In this document: positions 43,925 to 53,878 of the stretch, in pieces | Position numbering within the stretch: position 1 is the first letter of the stretch | Layout of the letters: each line of letters begins with the position of its first letter | From: Hypomesus transpacificus | Taxonomy: Eukaryota; Chordata; Actinopteri; Osmeriformes; Osmeridae | DNA length: 64,000 nt | Direction: 5' to 3' | NCBI RefSeq assembly: GCF_021917145.1 | Contig: NC_061068.1 | Location: 4,386,932 to 4,450,931, forward strand | The notes under the pieces: generated by a model | Told to the model about the DNA's origin: nothing | Database searches by the model: none | The model's input: only the letters and a program-made list of their open reading frames with translations | Made by a program: the position numbers and the translations under genes

Positions 43925-44460
43925 GTCCGTGTACCTTGTGGCCATTGGTTTTTCTATTTTGCAACCCGTGTTGACAAACGCAATATAGGGCCGTAATATC
44001 GTTTTGTCATTTTAGTAACTCAAACACACATTTAAGTATTACGGCTTGTTTTTGGTTGTTTCGTTTTTTTTTAAATAATGAAATAACCATATAACACAAA
44101 TGGTATAACGAGCCATTAATCGTTGTTTTGATTATTCCATATCCTTTATGCTAATATCTGCAACAACAAAAAAATAGCCTCGTAATATCGATTTGTTCAT
44201 TTTGGATGTCAGAACCAGATTATGGGGAAAGGCTTGGTTTCCGTTGTTTTGTTTCATTTTGGAATTACGGAATATCCATATAACACAAACGGTATAACGA
44301 GCCATTTAGCCTACTCGTTTGTTTTATCGGCCGTATTGTGCATACTGGCACAAGTGAAAAAGAGAGGGAGAGATGCTAAACGATTGGGAGTGTTTTTACT
44401 TCCGAACACCAGAGGGCAGCAACGACCTGTGATCTGTAGGCCTACACTCTTGACGACATA
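43925..44460 (+). repeat. Left outer arm of the foldback element
   Basis: Contains two related subunits. 'cgtaatatcgttttgtcatttt' near 43993 and 'cgtaatatcgatttgttcatttt' near 44182 are each followed by 'atataacaca.a.ggtataacgagccatt', at about 44090 and 44278. The arm is therefore itself a diverged tandem duplication of about 185 bp. It ends at the TA used by Tc1 copy 2. Confidence 0.8.
44406..44420 (+). promoter_or_regulatory. CTCF-like motif in left arm
   Basis: 'caccagagggcagca' fits the CTCF core consensus. Its inverted twin is at 49084-49098 in the right arm, so the pair is convergent. Motif only; binding is not shown. Confidence 0.45.
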
Positions 44461-46121
44461 CAGTGCCCTCCAAAAGTATTGGAACAGTGAGGCCAATTCC
44501 TTTATTTTTGCTGTAGACTGAAAACATTTGGGCTTGACATCAAACGATGAATGTGAAACCAGAGATCAACGTTTCAGCTTTTATTTCCAGGTATTTACAT
44601 CAGGATCTGATGCACAAATTAGAAAATATCACCTTTTTGTTCGAACCCACCCATTTGTCACGTGAGCAAAAGTATTGGAACATGTGACTGACAGGTGTGT
44701 TTTGTTGCCCAGGTGTGTCCTATTACATACATTATTCAATCAATAAATACCACTGAATGTCTACACTCAGGTTCAGATTGGGTAAGATAGGTTTTGTCTA
44801 TGCAGACTGTATTCAGAGGTGAAAACAACATGAAAACCAGAGCGCTGTCTTTGGGTGAAAAACAAGCAATTGTGAGTCTTAGAGAAGATGGAAAATCAAT
44901 CAGAGCCATTGCAGAAACATTGGCCATAGCCAGTACAACCATTTGGAATGTCCTGAAGAAGAAGAAAACTACTGGTGTACTTAGTAACAGACGTCGAACA
45001 GGTAGACCAAGGAAAACATCAGCAGTTGATGACAGAAACATTGTAAGAGCTGTAAAGAAAGACCCTAAAACAACTGTTAGTGAGATCAGCAACAACCTCC
45101 AGATGGCAGGAGTGAAGGTATCACTATCTACTGTTCGCAGAAGACTTCATGAACAAAAGTACAAGGGCTACACCAGAAGATGCAAACCACTCATTAGCAA
45201 GAAGAATAGGAAGGCCAGGCTGGAATTTGCCAAAAAGTACAGAGATGAACCTCAAAAATTCTGGGACAAAGTTTTATGGACTGATGAGACAAAGATTAAC
45301 TTTTACCAAAGTGATGGAAAGGCTAAAGTTTGGAGAAAGAAAGGAACTGCTCATGATCCCAAACACACAAGCTCATCTGTGAAACACGGTGGAGGTAATG
45401 TCATGGCTTGGGCTTGCATGGCTTCTTCTGGGACGGGCTCATTAATCTTCATTGAGGATGTAACACATGATGGCAGCAGCAAAATGAACTCGGAAGTCTA
45501 CAGAAACATTTTGTCTGCCAATTTAAGGAAAGATGCAACCAAACTGATTGGCAGAGCCTTCATCATGCAGCAAGATAACGACCCAAAACACACTGCCAAA
45601 ACAACAAAGGAGTTCATCAGGGGCAAGAAATGGAAGGTATTAGACTGGCCAAGTCAATCTCCAGACTTAAACCCTATAGAGCATGCATTTTACCTGCTTA
45701 AGAGGAGACTGAAGGGAGGAACCCCACAAAACAAACAACAACTGAAAGAGGCTGCAGTGAAAGCCTGGGAAAGCATCAAAAAGGAAGAATGCAAAAGTTT
45801 GGTGACGTCAATGGGTCACAGACTTGCTGCAGTTATTGAAAGCAAAGGATTTGCAACTAAATATTAAGTCTTATTCACTTAAATATGTTTTAAGTATATC
45901 TGTTCCAATACTTTTGATCACATGACAAATGGGTGGATTCAAACAAAATGTGATATTTTCTTAGTTGTGCATCAGATCCTGATGTAAATACCTGGAAATA
46001 AAAGCTGAAACGTTGATCTCTGATCTCACGTTCATTATTTGATGTCAAGCTCAAATGTTTTCAGTCTACAGCAAAAATAAAGGAATTCGCCTCACTGTTC
46101 CAATACTTTTGGAGGGCACTG
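44461..46121 (+). mobile_element. Tc1-like transposon, copy 2 (full length)
   Basis: A 1,661-bp element with TA on both sides (44459-44460 and 46122-46123), nearly identical to copy 1 throughout. Inserted in the left arm of the foldback element: removing it joins 'cttgacgacata' to 'gcagcaggttctttagtag', which matches the uninterrupted right-arm sequence near 49008-49040. Confidence 0.97.
44794..45867 (+). CDS. Tc1 transposase, copy 2 (apparently intact)
   Basis: A 357-codon frame without interruption. DD34E triad at Asp164, Asp261 and Glu296, GRPRK motif at 70-74, and the expected Val203 and Gly213 in the GGGNVMAWACMASSGTG segment. Of the copies here it is the best candidate for a functional transposase. 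The encoded enzyme would bind the direct repeats in the terminal arms and perform TA-targeted cut-and-paste. Activity is inferred from intactness only. Confidence 0.96.
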   Translation: MSMQTVFRGENNMKTRALSLGEKQAIVSLREDGKSIRAIAETLAIASTTIWNVLKKKKTTGVLSNRRRTGRPRKTSAVDDRNIVRAVKKDPKTTVSEISNNLQMAGVKVSLSTVRRRLHEQKYKGYTRRCKPLISKKNRKARLEFAKKYRDEPQKFWDKVLWTDETKINFYQSDGKAKVWRKKGTAHDPKHTSSSVKHGGGNVMAWACMASSGTGSLIFIEDVTHDGSSKMNSEVYRNILSANLRKDATKLIGRAFIMQQDNDPKHTAKTTKEFIRGKKWKVLDWPSQSPDLNPIEHAFYLLKRRLKGGTPQNKQQLKEAAVKAWESIKKEECKSLVTSMGHRLAAVIESKGFATKY

Positions 46122-46123
46122 TA

Positions 46124-46345
46124 GCAGCAGGTTCTTTAGTAGAAGACCCACACCAAACTGGAAGCACATGTTGACCGAGTTTGCTACTTGCTACTTAGTT
46201 AATAAATCTTTGATGAACCCAAGTTTCTTTAATATATATTAGAAACATTACAAGACGGGGCTCCAGTGTGTGTTCAAACAAGGCCAAAAGGGCCCGATGG
46301 TATCAGTTGAAAAAGACAATCACACCTGTGCAAGAAACCCTCCCC
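46124..46345 (+). repeat. Left inner arm of the foldback element
   Basis: The segment from 'gcagcaggttctttagtag' onward is the reverse complement of about 48000-48220. The first 110 bp or so (to about 46232) are identical between the two, and beyond that small differences appear ('tttaatatata' against 'tttaaaatata'). Confidence 0.8.
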
Positions 46346-47999
46346 AACCATCCCTCCCCCCACCTAAATTACCTTTCAGCTCTGTTGTACGTTTTAATGA
46401 AGTGCATTGAGGCAATCAGTGAGGAAATCTTCCCTTTTAAAAATAAAAAACATAATATTTTCCATCAATGTACAACACTACACTTGTTTAGCCAACATCA
46501 ATGCATTCCCGCTGTTACACACCATTTTAAAATGTCCTGAGAAAGGAAATTACTGTTCTGCTTGTGACGATTCGTATAGTAGCCTATACTTCTGTGCTTA
46601 AAGTTAGTATACTAGCTTGAGACCACCGTAGCCACAGGAATGAGAATGAATGCAATTAGAGGGGCGGCTGTGTCTACATACAATTTTTCTTGTTGTTTGT
46701 TCGTAATTTAAATATTAAGTTAGTTCCAACCAAGTAGGCCTACTTTAATTGTACAGGAGGCATTCCATGAGTGCTGATATTTGACAGCCTCAGACAGCAT
46801 GTCTGCCACCGGGCCTTATGAAAAGGCTCTTGTCTTGATTTGCAATGTAGCTAGGCGAGGTTCTAGACCATGAGGGGGGGGGGGGGCAGTTACATTGGGG
46901 CCAGTGGTGCTGTTAGAGGGGCCAGTTACATTAAACATTATTGTTGTCATATCGTTTTCTTCATTGCAGTGCAAGCATAAACAGGCAAAAGCAATGGCAC
47001 CCCCAGAAATGTTTTATAGGAGTGGCCAGATGGGGCCACTGAAATCTTGGGGTGGCACTCCAAAATCAAAAGCCATATCTGAATTTCAGGGATTGTATTA
47101 TGCTGTTGTAGTATATAAATGAGTTGAAAACAGCAGTGGGCTGGGAAAGGGTGATGGGATCTCAGTGTGGAGAGATATATGGATTGATATGCCGGATTGT
47201 TTTGATATACAGTACACAGTCATCTTTTATGCAGGATACAGAGAGAATAGAGTATAGAGACTTAAACAATTGGAAAGTGTGAGAAGGTAAAGTGAGTGGA
47301 GAAAAAGAGAAGCAGAAAACTGCAACACCCTCCCATTACCATTATCTCTAATTCACTCTCATCTGTGTTGTATGTCTGCAACCTGCTATAGCATGGGCCT
47401 ACACACACGTTATTAAAGTCATTGGACTTGTGTGGGGAGGATTTGACAAGTGTGATGACTGTATTCCTCCACAGATACCATGGGCTTGACTTGATGACTT
47501 TGACTTGATGCCTGTGACCTGTGAAGAATGAATGGCACCATTCAATGGTGAAGGGCTATAACCCAGGGTTGATTGCAACTGGTGTTGGAAAACACATGTA
47601 GTAGGGCAGAATAGAGGAACTGGTTGGGTCCCTGGTTAGTCCTCAAAAATGTTGCAGAAACAGCTGAAAATATGACATAGCATTGCATCAAGGCCCAATT
47701 GGAGCAGAATTCATAGGTTATTTACAATTGTAGTAGGCCAAAAGATTTGTTTTAAAAGTTCAGGGGTGTAATTTGTTGGATATAAAAGGTGTAAAACAGA
47801 CAAATTAAATCTGATTTTCCTGGGAACCCTCTCGTTGCTGCTCCGTGTTGTTTATGGACTTTGAAGAAGTTGAATTTGGACATTGAATATGTTCAGAACT
47901 TTGAAAACAATATCCACAACAGTGCCTCTGTCAGTTGTGTGTCTATGTAAAATGCAAAGGTAGCCCTCATGACCTCAACTTGCTCACTATGATTGCGTG
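46346..47999. other. Central loop of the foldback element
   Basis: About 1.65 kb between the arms. There is a short G run at 46874-46886 and a repetitive-looking region at about 46890-47100 ('ggggccagttacatt', 'ggggtggcactccaaa'). I recognise no gene or transposase in either strand. Confidence 0.6.
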
Positions 48000-48220
48000 G
48001 AGTGTTTCTTGCAAGGGTATGATTATCTTTTTCAACCGATGCCGTCTGACACTTTTGGCCTTGTTTGAACACACACTGGAGCCCTGTCTTGTAATGTTTC
48101 TAATATATTTTAAAGAAACTTGGGTTCATCAAAGATTTATTAACTAAGTAGCAAGTAGCAAACTCGGTCAACATGTGCTTCCAGTTTGGTGTGGGTCTTC
48201 TACTAAAGAACCTGCTGCTA
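48000..48220 (-). repeat. Right inner arm, recent copy
   Basis: Reverse complement of the left inner arm, identical over about 110 bp next to the Tc1 end. A second, diverged version of the same stretch follows at about 48953-49030, so this arm holds the segment twice. Confidence 0.8.
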
Positions 48221-48946
48221 CAGTGCCCTCCAAAAGTATTGGAACAGTGAGGCGAATTCCTTTATTTTTGCTGTAGACTGAAAACATTTGAGCTTGACAT
48301 CAAATAATGAACGTGAGATCAGAGATCAACGTTTCAGCTTTTATTTCCAGGTATTTACATCAGGATCTGATGCACAACTAAGAAAATATCACATTTTGTT
48401 TGAATCCACCCATTTGTCATGTGATCAAAAGTATTGGAACAGATATACTTAAAACATATTTAAGTGAATAAGACTTAATATTTAGTTGCAAATCCTTTGC
48501 TTTCAATAACTGCAGCAAGTCTGTGACCCATTGACGTCACCAAACTTTTGCATTCTTCCTTTTTGATGCTTTCCCAGGCTTTCACTGCAGCCTCTTTCAG
48601 TTGTTGTTTGTTTTGTGGGGTTCCTCCCTTCAGTCTCCTCTTAAGCAGGTAAAATGCATGCTCTATAGGGTTTAAGTCTGGAGATTGACTTGGCCAGTCT
48701 AATACCTTCCATTTCTTGCCCCTGATGAACTCCTTTGTTGTTTTGGCAGTGTGTTTTGGGTCGTTATCTTGCTGCATGATGAAGGCTCTGCCAATCAGTT
48801 TGGTTGCATCTTTCCTTAAATTGGCAGACAAAATGTTTCTGTAGACTTCCGAGTTCATTTTGCTGCTGCCATCATGTGTTACATCCTCAATGAAGATTAA
48901 TGAGCCCGTCCCAGAAGAAGCCATGCAAGCCCAAGCCATGACATTA
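48221..48946 (-). pseudogene. Truncated Tc1 copy 3 (3' half of transposase)
   Basis: 726 bp corresponding to the right half of copy 2: the terminal repeat and the last 150 or so codons of the transposase (coding 48475 up to about 48946 on minus). It keeps Asp261 and Glu296 but lacks the DNA-binding domain and Asp164. It breaks off inside the GGGN-VMAWAC segment and joins arm sequence. It carries the copy 2 diagnostic bases and not those of copy 1 ('gatcacatgac', 'ctctgatctcacg', 'gctcaaatg'), so it derives from copy 2 or its direct ancestor. Confidence 0.93.
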
Positions 48947-48952
48947 AGTAAA

Positions 48953-49581
48953 TTAAGTAGCAACTAGAAAACTCGGTCAACATGTGCCTCCAGTTTGGTG
49001 TGTGTCTTTTACTAAAGAACCTGCTGGTAATTCTTCAAGATTGTAGGCCTACAGATCACAGGACATTTTTTTTAGCTAGTCGTTGCTGCCCTCTGGTGTT
49101 CGATAGTAATAACACCCCCAATCATTACACGTCTCTCCCCCTCTCTCTCTCTTTCACTTGTGCCAGTGTGCATAATACGGCCGGTCAAACAAATGAGTAA
49201 ATGGCTCGTTATACCGTTTGTGTTATATGGATATTCCGTAATTCCAAAATTAAACAAAACAACGGAAACCAAGCCTTTACCCATAATCTGGTTCTGACAT
49301 CCAAAATGGACAAAACGATATTACGAGGCTATTATTCATGTTTTGCAGATATTAGCATAAAGGATATGGAATAATCAAAACAACGATTAATGGCTCGTTA
49401 TACCATTTGTGTTATATTGTTATTTCATTATTCCCAAAAAAACAAAACAACCAAAAACATGCCGTAATACTTAAATGTGTGTTTGAGTTACTAAAATGAC
49501 AAAACGATATTACGGCCCTATTTTGCGTTTGTCAACACGGGTTGCAAAATAGAAAAACCAATGGCCACAAGATACACGGAC
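48953..49581 (-). repeat. Right outer arm of the foldback element
   Basis: Contains the Tc1-free version of the arm: inner-arm sequence ('aactcggtcaacatgtgcc' to 'aaagaacctgctg') passes directly into 'ttcttcaagattgtaggcc' and the outer arm. This is the pre-insertion state of the Tc1 copy 2 site. Confidence 0.8.
49084..49098 (-). promoter_or_regulatory. CTCF-like motif in right arm
   Basis: 'tgctgccctctggtg', the inverted twin of 44406-44420. Confidence 0.45.
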
Positions 49582-49589
49582 CCAACAAG
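49582..49589. repeat. Right target-site duplication CCAACAAG
   Basis: Exact copy of 43917-43924, directly after the right arm terminus 'cacggac'. Confidence 0.8.
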
Positions 49590-49636
49590 TCAGGAAGGTT
49601 GACATGAAAAACACAGCTAAGTAGTTACCATATCCC

Positions 49637-49642
49637 TTTATT
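49637..49642 (-). other. rassf1 polyadenylation signal
   Basis: TTTATT on +, AATAAA on minus, about 380 bp downstream of the rassf1 stop and just outside the foldback element. Confidence 0.6.
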
Positions 49643-50020
49643 AATAACATAATCATAGTAAATTGACACAGTCGAATTTTTAGATAGATCGCCAAATCTT
49701 CTCCCCAAAACCTATCCAGCAGCAAATATTCCCAGTGAAAAATCTGTTTCCAGTTCCGCAGTGTCTATGACTCTCTTCTTCTCTCTTCTCTAGAATGGCC
49801 GTTGTTTATTGCAATGGCCATTCACATAACGCTGTTTAAATACATTTACCCCGTGTACTCCACTTTCAACATGTCCATGTCCCTGTTTCAAGGGGTTATG
49901 CTACGTCTGCCGAAGTGACAGTTGTTAACATTTATCAGAATTCAGAAGAGCATTATGAGGGCACAGGACATGCCTCTAGTCAAAAGTTCATCCTTCTACG
50001 TTTTCACTGTGCCACACAAG

Positions 50021-53000
50021 TTAACCAGGGGTAGTGAGACTGGCCATGGCTGTCTTCATTTTATCCCTGGCAACCGCATAGCGCTTTATAATCTGTCGTA
50101 CATGCTCCTCTTCCTCACGCTGAAGGATCCGAAGGAAATTGCACAGTTCTGGAAGGCTGAATGCATCCCACTGTGGGAGAGAACAATTATTATTTCAGGG
50201 TAAAGCATTATTTGAGCCTTTTCTGTTGTCCTTTCGATGTTGGAACCCTTACATTGACCTCTCCGGTCTCGTTTTCTTTCAGCACCAGACTGAGGACTTT
50301 CTCACTGGGTCCAGCACAGAGACGCAGATGTAGTGGACACTCTTCATCAGGTAGCTTACGCAGGTATACTGGGAAGTAGAGGGGAATTAAAGAGAAAAGT
50401 GAAGATTGAAAAAAGGATAGTTGTTGCGAATCAAAATACCCAGAAAATAGTTTAAATGATTTGTCATAATTTTGCTCTGCATCTGCTTTACTTGCATTAG
50501 GCTACAGAGCACTTTGTGGAGGTGGCCTTACCCTGATTCTGCCGCTCACTGCGCTCAAACAGTGCAAACTTGGCTGGGTTATCTACCACAGTGAACTTTT
50601 TAAGCAATGCTTCTATGACCTCTCGTGCTCGTGTATGGGAGCTTATGTGCAGATGCTTGGCCGTATCTCTAGGGAGGTAAAAAGAAGTCCTCCGCTTCGT
50701 GTCGTCCTCCTGTGGTCCTCCCTCATGTGTTACGCTGGGTTTCTGAGGAGGTGGGATGGACACAGGCCGGGCCAGTTTAAACTGCACCTTAATGAAGCCG
50801 GTGTATGTTCCGTCTCTGTCCTGAAAGAGAGAAGATGCACAGCGTGGATGTATACATGATATGAATAATGATGTCATCGGAACTGAAACTCCAATAAACT
50901 GAGATTAAGGTGTGTTTAGGGATAAGTATCCATTTGCATGTAACTATTCCATTGAAAACATTGTGTGTGTGTTAGCATGGGAGATGTTGGGATGGAGGAT
51001 GGAGAAGCTGGTTAAAAAGATACTGAACATAGATATTTACTCACAAGCACCATGTTGAGATTGCTGTTGATCTGAGCATTGTATTCCTTCACTTTTTGCT
51101 GAATAGCACTGACAGTCAACTCTTGTTTCCCCCAGTCAATTTGTTCATCCTAAAGAAAGAGATAAGGTGTCATTGAAATAGTACAATACCCCAAGCAACT
51201 CACTTGCAACTTAGTTATTAATTCTTAGAGCTAAGTTGAGACATTTTCAAAAACCATGTTAAATTGTAAATTCATCAGGACTTTACTTTATGCAACCAAA
51301 CTATAAAGTAGCTATTTTATATTGCTAAATCTTTAAAAAACATGCTATTTTCTCTCTCCCCCTCTCTTTCTCTATCTCTCTCACACACACGACAGCACAA
51401 CCAACACACAGCATCAAATACTTTGTAACCTACAAATATTTCAAAAAGCTGTGGGTGTTTCAATCACTCTGAAGCTTTTTTAGTATTATCAGATGCAGAT
51501 GAATACTTCATAATGATATATTTGGCAGAGACTCTTTGGCCGGATCATACCAAGATCTCATCATGCTCAAAATAAACACAAGCCTATACAGGGGGTGTAA
51601 TAGTCCTATGTTACCCATTATTAATTACATTTAGTCACATAATTGGGAGCTGTGATGGTATACAGTCACTTTTACAGCCAAATTAGAATATAGGCCTTTT
51701 TTATTCAGCACATAAAAGAAAATATATAAACACCAAATAATTCAGTAACCTCAAAAGGTCTTAAAATAATCTAAGAAAAAAACACAACATGCAATAAAAG
51801 CATGCTGCCCTTGCGACATTATAGATCTTCATCTTCTATAATGAGCTTATATTATAAATCAGAAGAAAATGATCCAGATGAATGATGGTGTAAAATCCTT
51901 AGTCTCACCGTGTTTCTTTTTGCTTTAAAAAAAAAGGAAGTGCGTGCAGTGAAAAACTGCTCCAGCTCAGAGTCCGAGTCTTCTGACTCCTGGCTACTGT
52001 ATCCGCTACTAGTAGAGCTACCCCAGGTCATCTCAAAAGACATGTTTAGAGGAGAAACAGGCAAACCCCCTTGTGATGAATCTACCTAGGCTACGTTTTC
52101 ACCTCCTTCCCTGTCCATTTCAAAATGGTCAATTCTGTTCTTGCTGCAGTGCAACTTCATGTGAATCAACGTAGGCCTTTGTGCCCCTCCCAGGCCATAA
52201 AAGACTGAAGAACCTATCAGAATCAACATTTACAGCCCTATTCTCTCCCCAAGGGCCCGTACCATGACTGCAAGACCCTGTTGTTTTCTTTTGCAATGTC
52301 CAGGTCAACTCATCTGTCCAACTAGAGGAGAGAAAGCAGACCCCAGCCAACTTCGGCCCTGCAAAACCCTTTGATTGGGCCTACTGCCAGGCTACTGTTT
52401 AAAACAATTATATTAAATGACCTATAGAATCCTTATAAGGGATAACAAATACAATACACAATGATAATTCATGTCAGCATTGTCTTTATCCTTTCATGAG
52501 GTATGCATGATATGGATATAGATTGTCTTTGATATTTTGTTGGTCAGGATACCAGATGACCTGTCCCACCCCCAGTCATCCTAAATGTGGTGACCCTTCT
52601 GCATGACAGACAGCTGCTAGAGAAAGGCCAATAAAATCAGTTTTGAGCATATGGCACATAGAGGCTGGTCTCCAGGAGTGATTAGATTGTTAGTGCCCAT
52701 CTCCATAACCCCACCCCCCTCTCAGCCTTCCAGAGCAGGAACTGCACTCACACACAAACGTGCACACACACGCACACACACAGTTAGAGAAAAAGACAGT
52801 CAGTCAGACTGTTGCTGCACAGTCTTGTTTTATACATCTTACCACATTAGTATCAGTCTCTATTGTGTCTTCAGAAACGTCTGTTTGGTCAGTCAAGATC
52901 CAACTCTCTGTGCTGCAGTCTAACTGGATTAGTGGCAGACAGCGATAGTGACAGGTATATCTGCAGTCTTCAGTAGAGAGAAAAATAGAACATAAACACC

Positions 53001-53878
53001 GAATTGATGACGGTACACTCATTTGTTAATTCCAAGAAGAAGAAAAAAAAGCTTTCTCATTGGCAATGAAAATGTAGTTCTCGCAGCATTCCTAGAGGGT
53101 TCAGGGCCGACAAGGTAAGCAGTGCCCTCTGCTGTTCAGTTTGTGCTATGATTCTGAACCCATGTGGAGGATCAACTCTTAATCCTTAAACAGACGCAGC
53201 TTTGAATAAATTGGACACAAGGTTGAGTATATTTCTGTATCTCTGTTCTTTCAGTTTCTGGACAGGCACCCTAATGGTATTTAGTCAAAAACAGGTTTTC
53301 CATGGAAATTCTCCAGATATGTGTTCCCATGACCTAGTTGGGTGCTTTAAAAACATGAAGCTTCCTGCTGATAGGGTCATTATCTGTGACAAGTTCATCC
53401 TGATTGGCTGACAGCAAACGTATTTAGCTTCCCTATCATAGCTATACTGCACACAAGTTTGCTTCACACAAAATACCCTCAAAGGACATTTCATTTGAAA
53501 CAGCTCAACACACACACACACAATTAGTTGAAAATCTTGGAAAGCGACATCAGAAGAATATAACTTACTGTCACAGCGTAAACTCTGTTTGTAAAGACCC
53601 CAGATAAAGTCTCCACATAAGTCACACCAGGTGAGTTGGGTGTGGCTGCAAGGCTGGAAATCATGTCCCTTCCCAGACTCCCCTATAGACCATGTTGCAC
53701 CTTCAACTCTGACACTGTCTCCCACCAGCCGGACGGCCTGGGATGGTCTGGGCCTCTCTGGAGCTCTTACTTGCCGTGGGGTTAGAGGTGCTGCTGGAGG
53801 CCGGGTGGAAGGAGCTGCAAGCTCAATACGGTCATTTAGGCTAAGGTCCTTCAGCTCAATCAGCTCGCACTTCGACAT
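50021..53878 (-). CDS. rassf1: Ras association domain-containing protein 1, A-type isoform
   Basis: Six exons on minus: 53569-53878, 52843-52967, 51045-51149, 50532-50820, 50253-50368, 50021-50170. They total 1,095 nt, 364 codons (human RASSF1A 340). It is a Hippo/MST-binding, microtubule-associated scaffold and tumour suppressor. Order: N-terminus MSKCELIELKDL (human begins MSGEPELIEL), C1-type zinc finger from His72 to Cys121 (WCDLCGDFIWG, then TCHYRC), linker with KEYNAQINSNL, Ras-association domain about 222-315 (RRTSFYLP, THTRAREVIEALL-like, KFALFER), and SARAH helix 316-360 (WDAFSLPELCNFLRILQREE). An upstream in-frame Met at 53918-53920 would add 14 residues. I prefer the MSK start because it aligns with the human N-terminus. 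The human ATM-site SQ in the linker is not conserved. Head to head with gnl3. Confidence 0.96.
51909..52064 (-). CDS. rassf1: rassf1 alternative first exon (RASSF1C type)
   Basis: An open exon in rassf1 intron 2, ATG at 52062-52064 (or the internal Met at 52041-52043), with donor gtgaga after 51909. It joins in phase 0 to exon 51045-51149. It encodes SFEMTWGSSTSSGYSSQ and DSDSELEQFFTARTS, matching the human RASSF1C-specific N-terminus (SFEMTW, TSSGY, DSDSELEQYFTARTS). The product would have 271 residues (human RASSF1C 270), with the Ras-association and SARAH domains but no C1 finger. The exon implies an internal promoter just upstream, at about 52065-52400. Confidence 0.9.
53113..53130 (-). 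promoter_or_regulatory. CTCF-like motif in rassf1 intron 1
   Basis: 'gcagtgccctctgctg' reads CAGCAGAGGGCACTGC on minus, a CTCF-like core. Motif match only. Confidence 0.35.

Larger units (their letters stand above)
43925..49581. mobile_element. Long-terminal-inverted-repeat (foldback-type) element, unclassified
   Basis: Starting 'gtccgtgta' at 43925, the left arm is matched by the reverse complement of the right arm ending 49581, with only scattered differences, over about 535 bp. The match continues beyond the Tc1 insertion to about 46345 on the left and 48000 on the right. The total is 5,657 bp including two nested Tc1 sequences. An exact 8-bp direct repeat flanks it. Long arms with an 8-bp duplication are compatible with a non-autonomous DNA transposon of a hAT-, P- or Mutator-like group. 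No transposase frame is recognisable in the 1.65-kb centre, so the superfamily stays open. It lies between dynlrb1 and rassf1. Confidence 0.8.

Noticed and set aside
48475-48963. Minus-strand 162-codon frame as a separate gene
   Set aside because: It is the C-terminal half of the Tc1 transposase with a few codons of arm sequence in front, so a pseudogene fragment.
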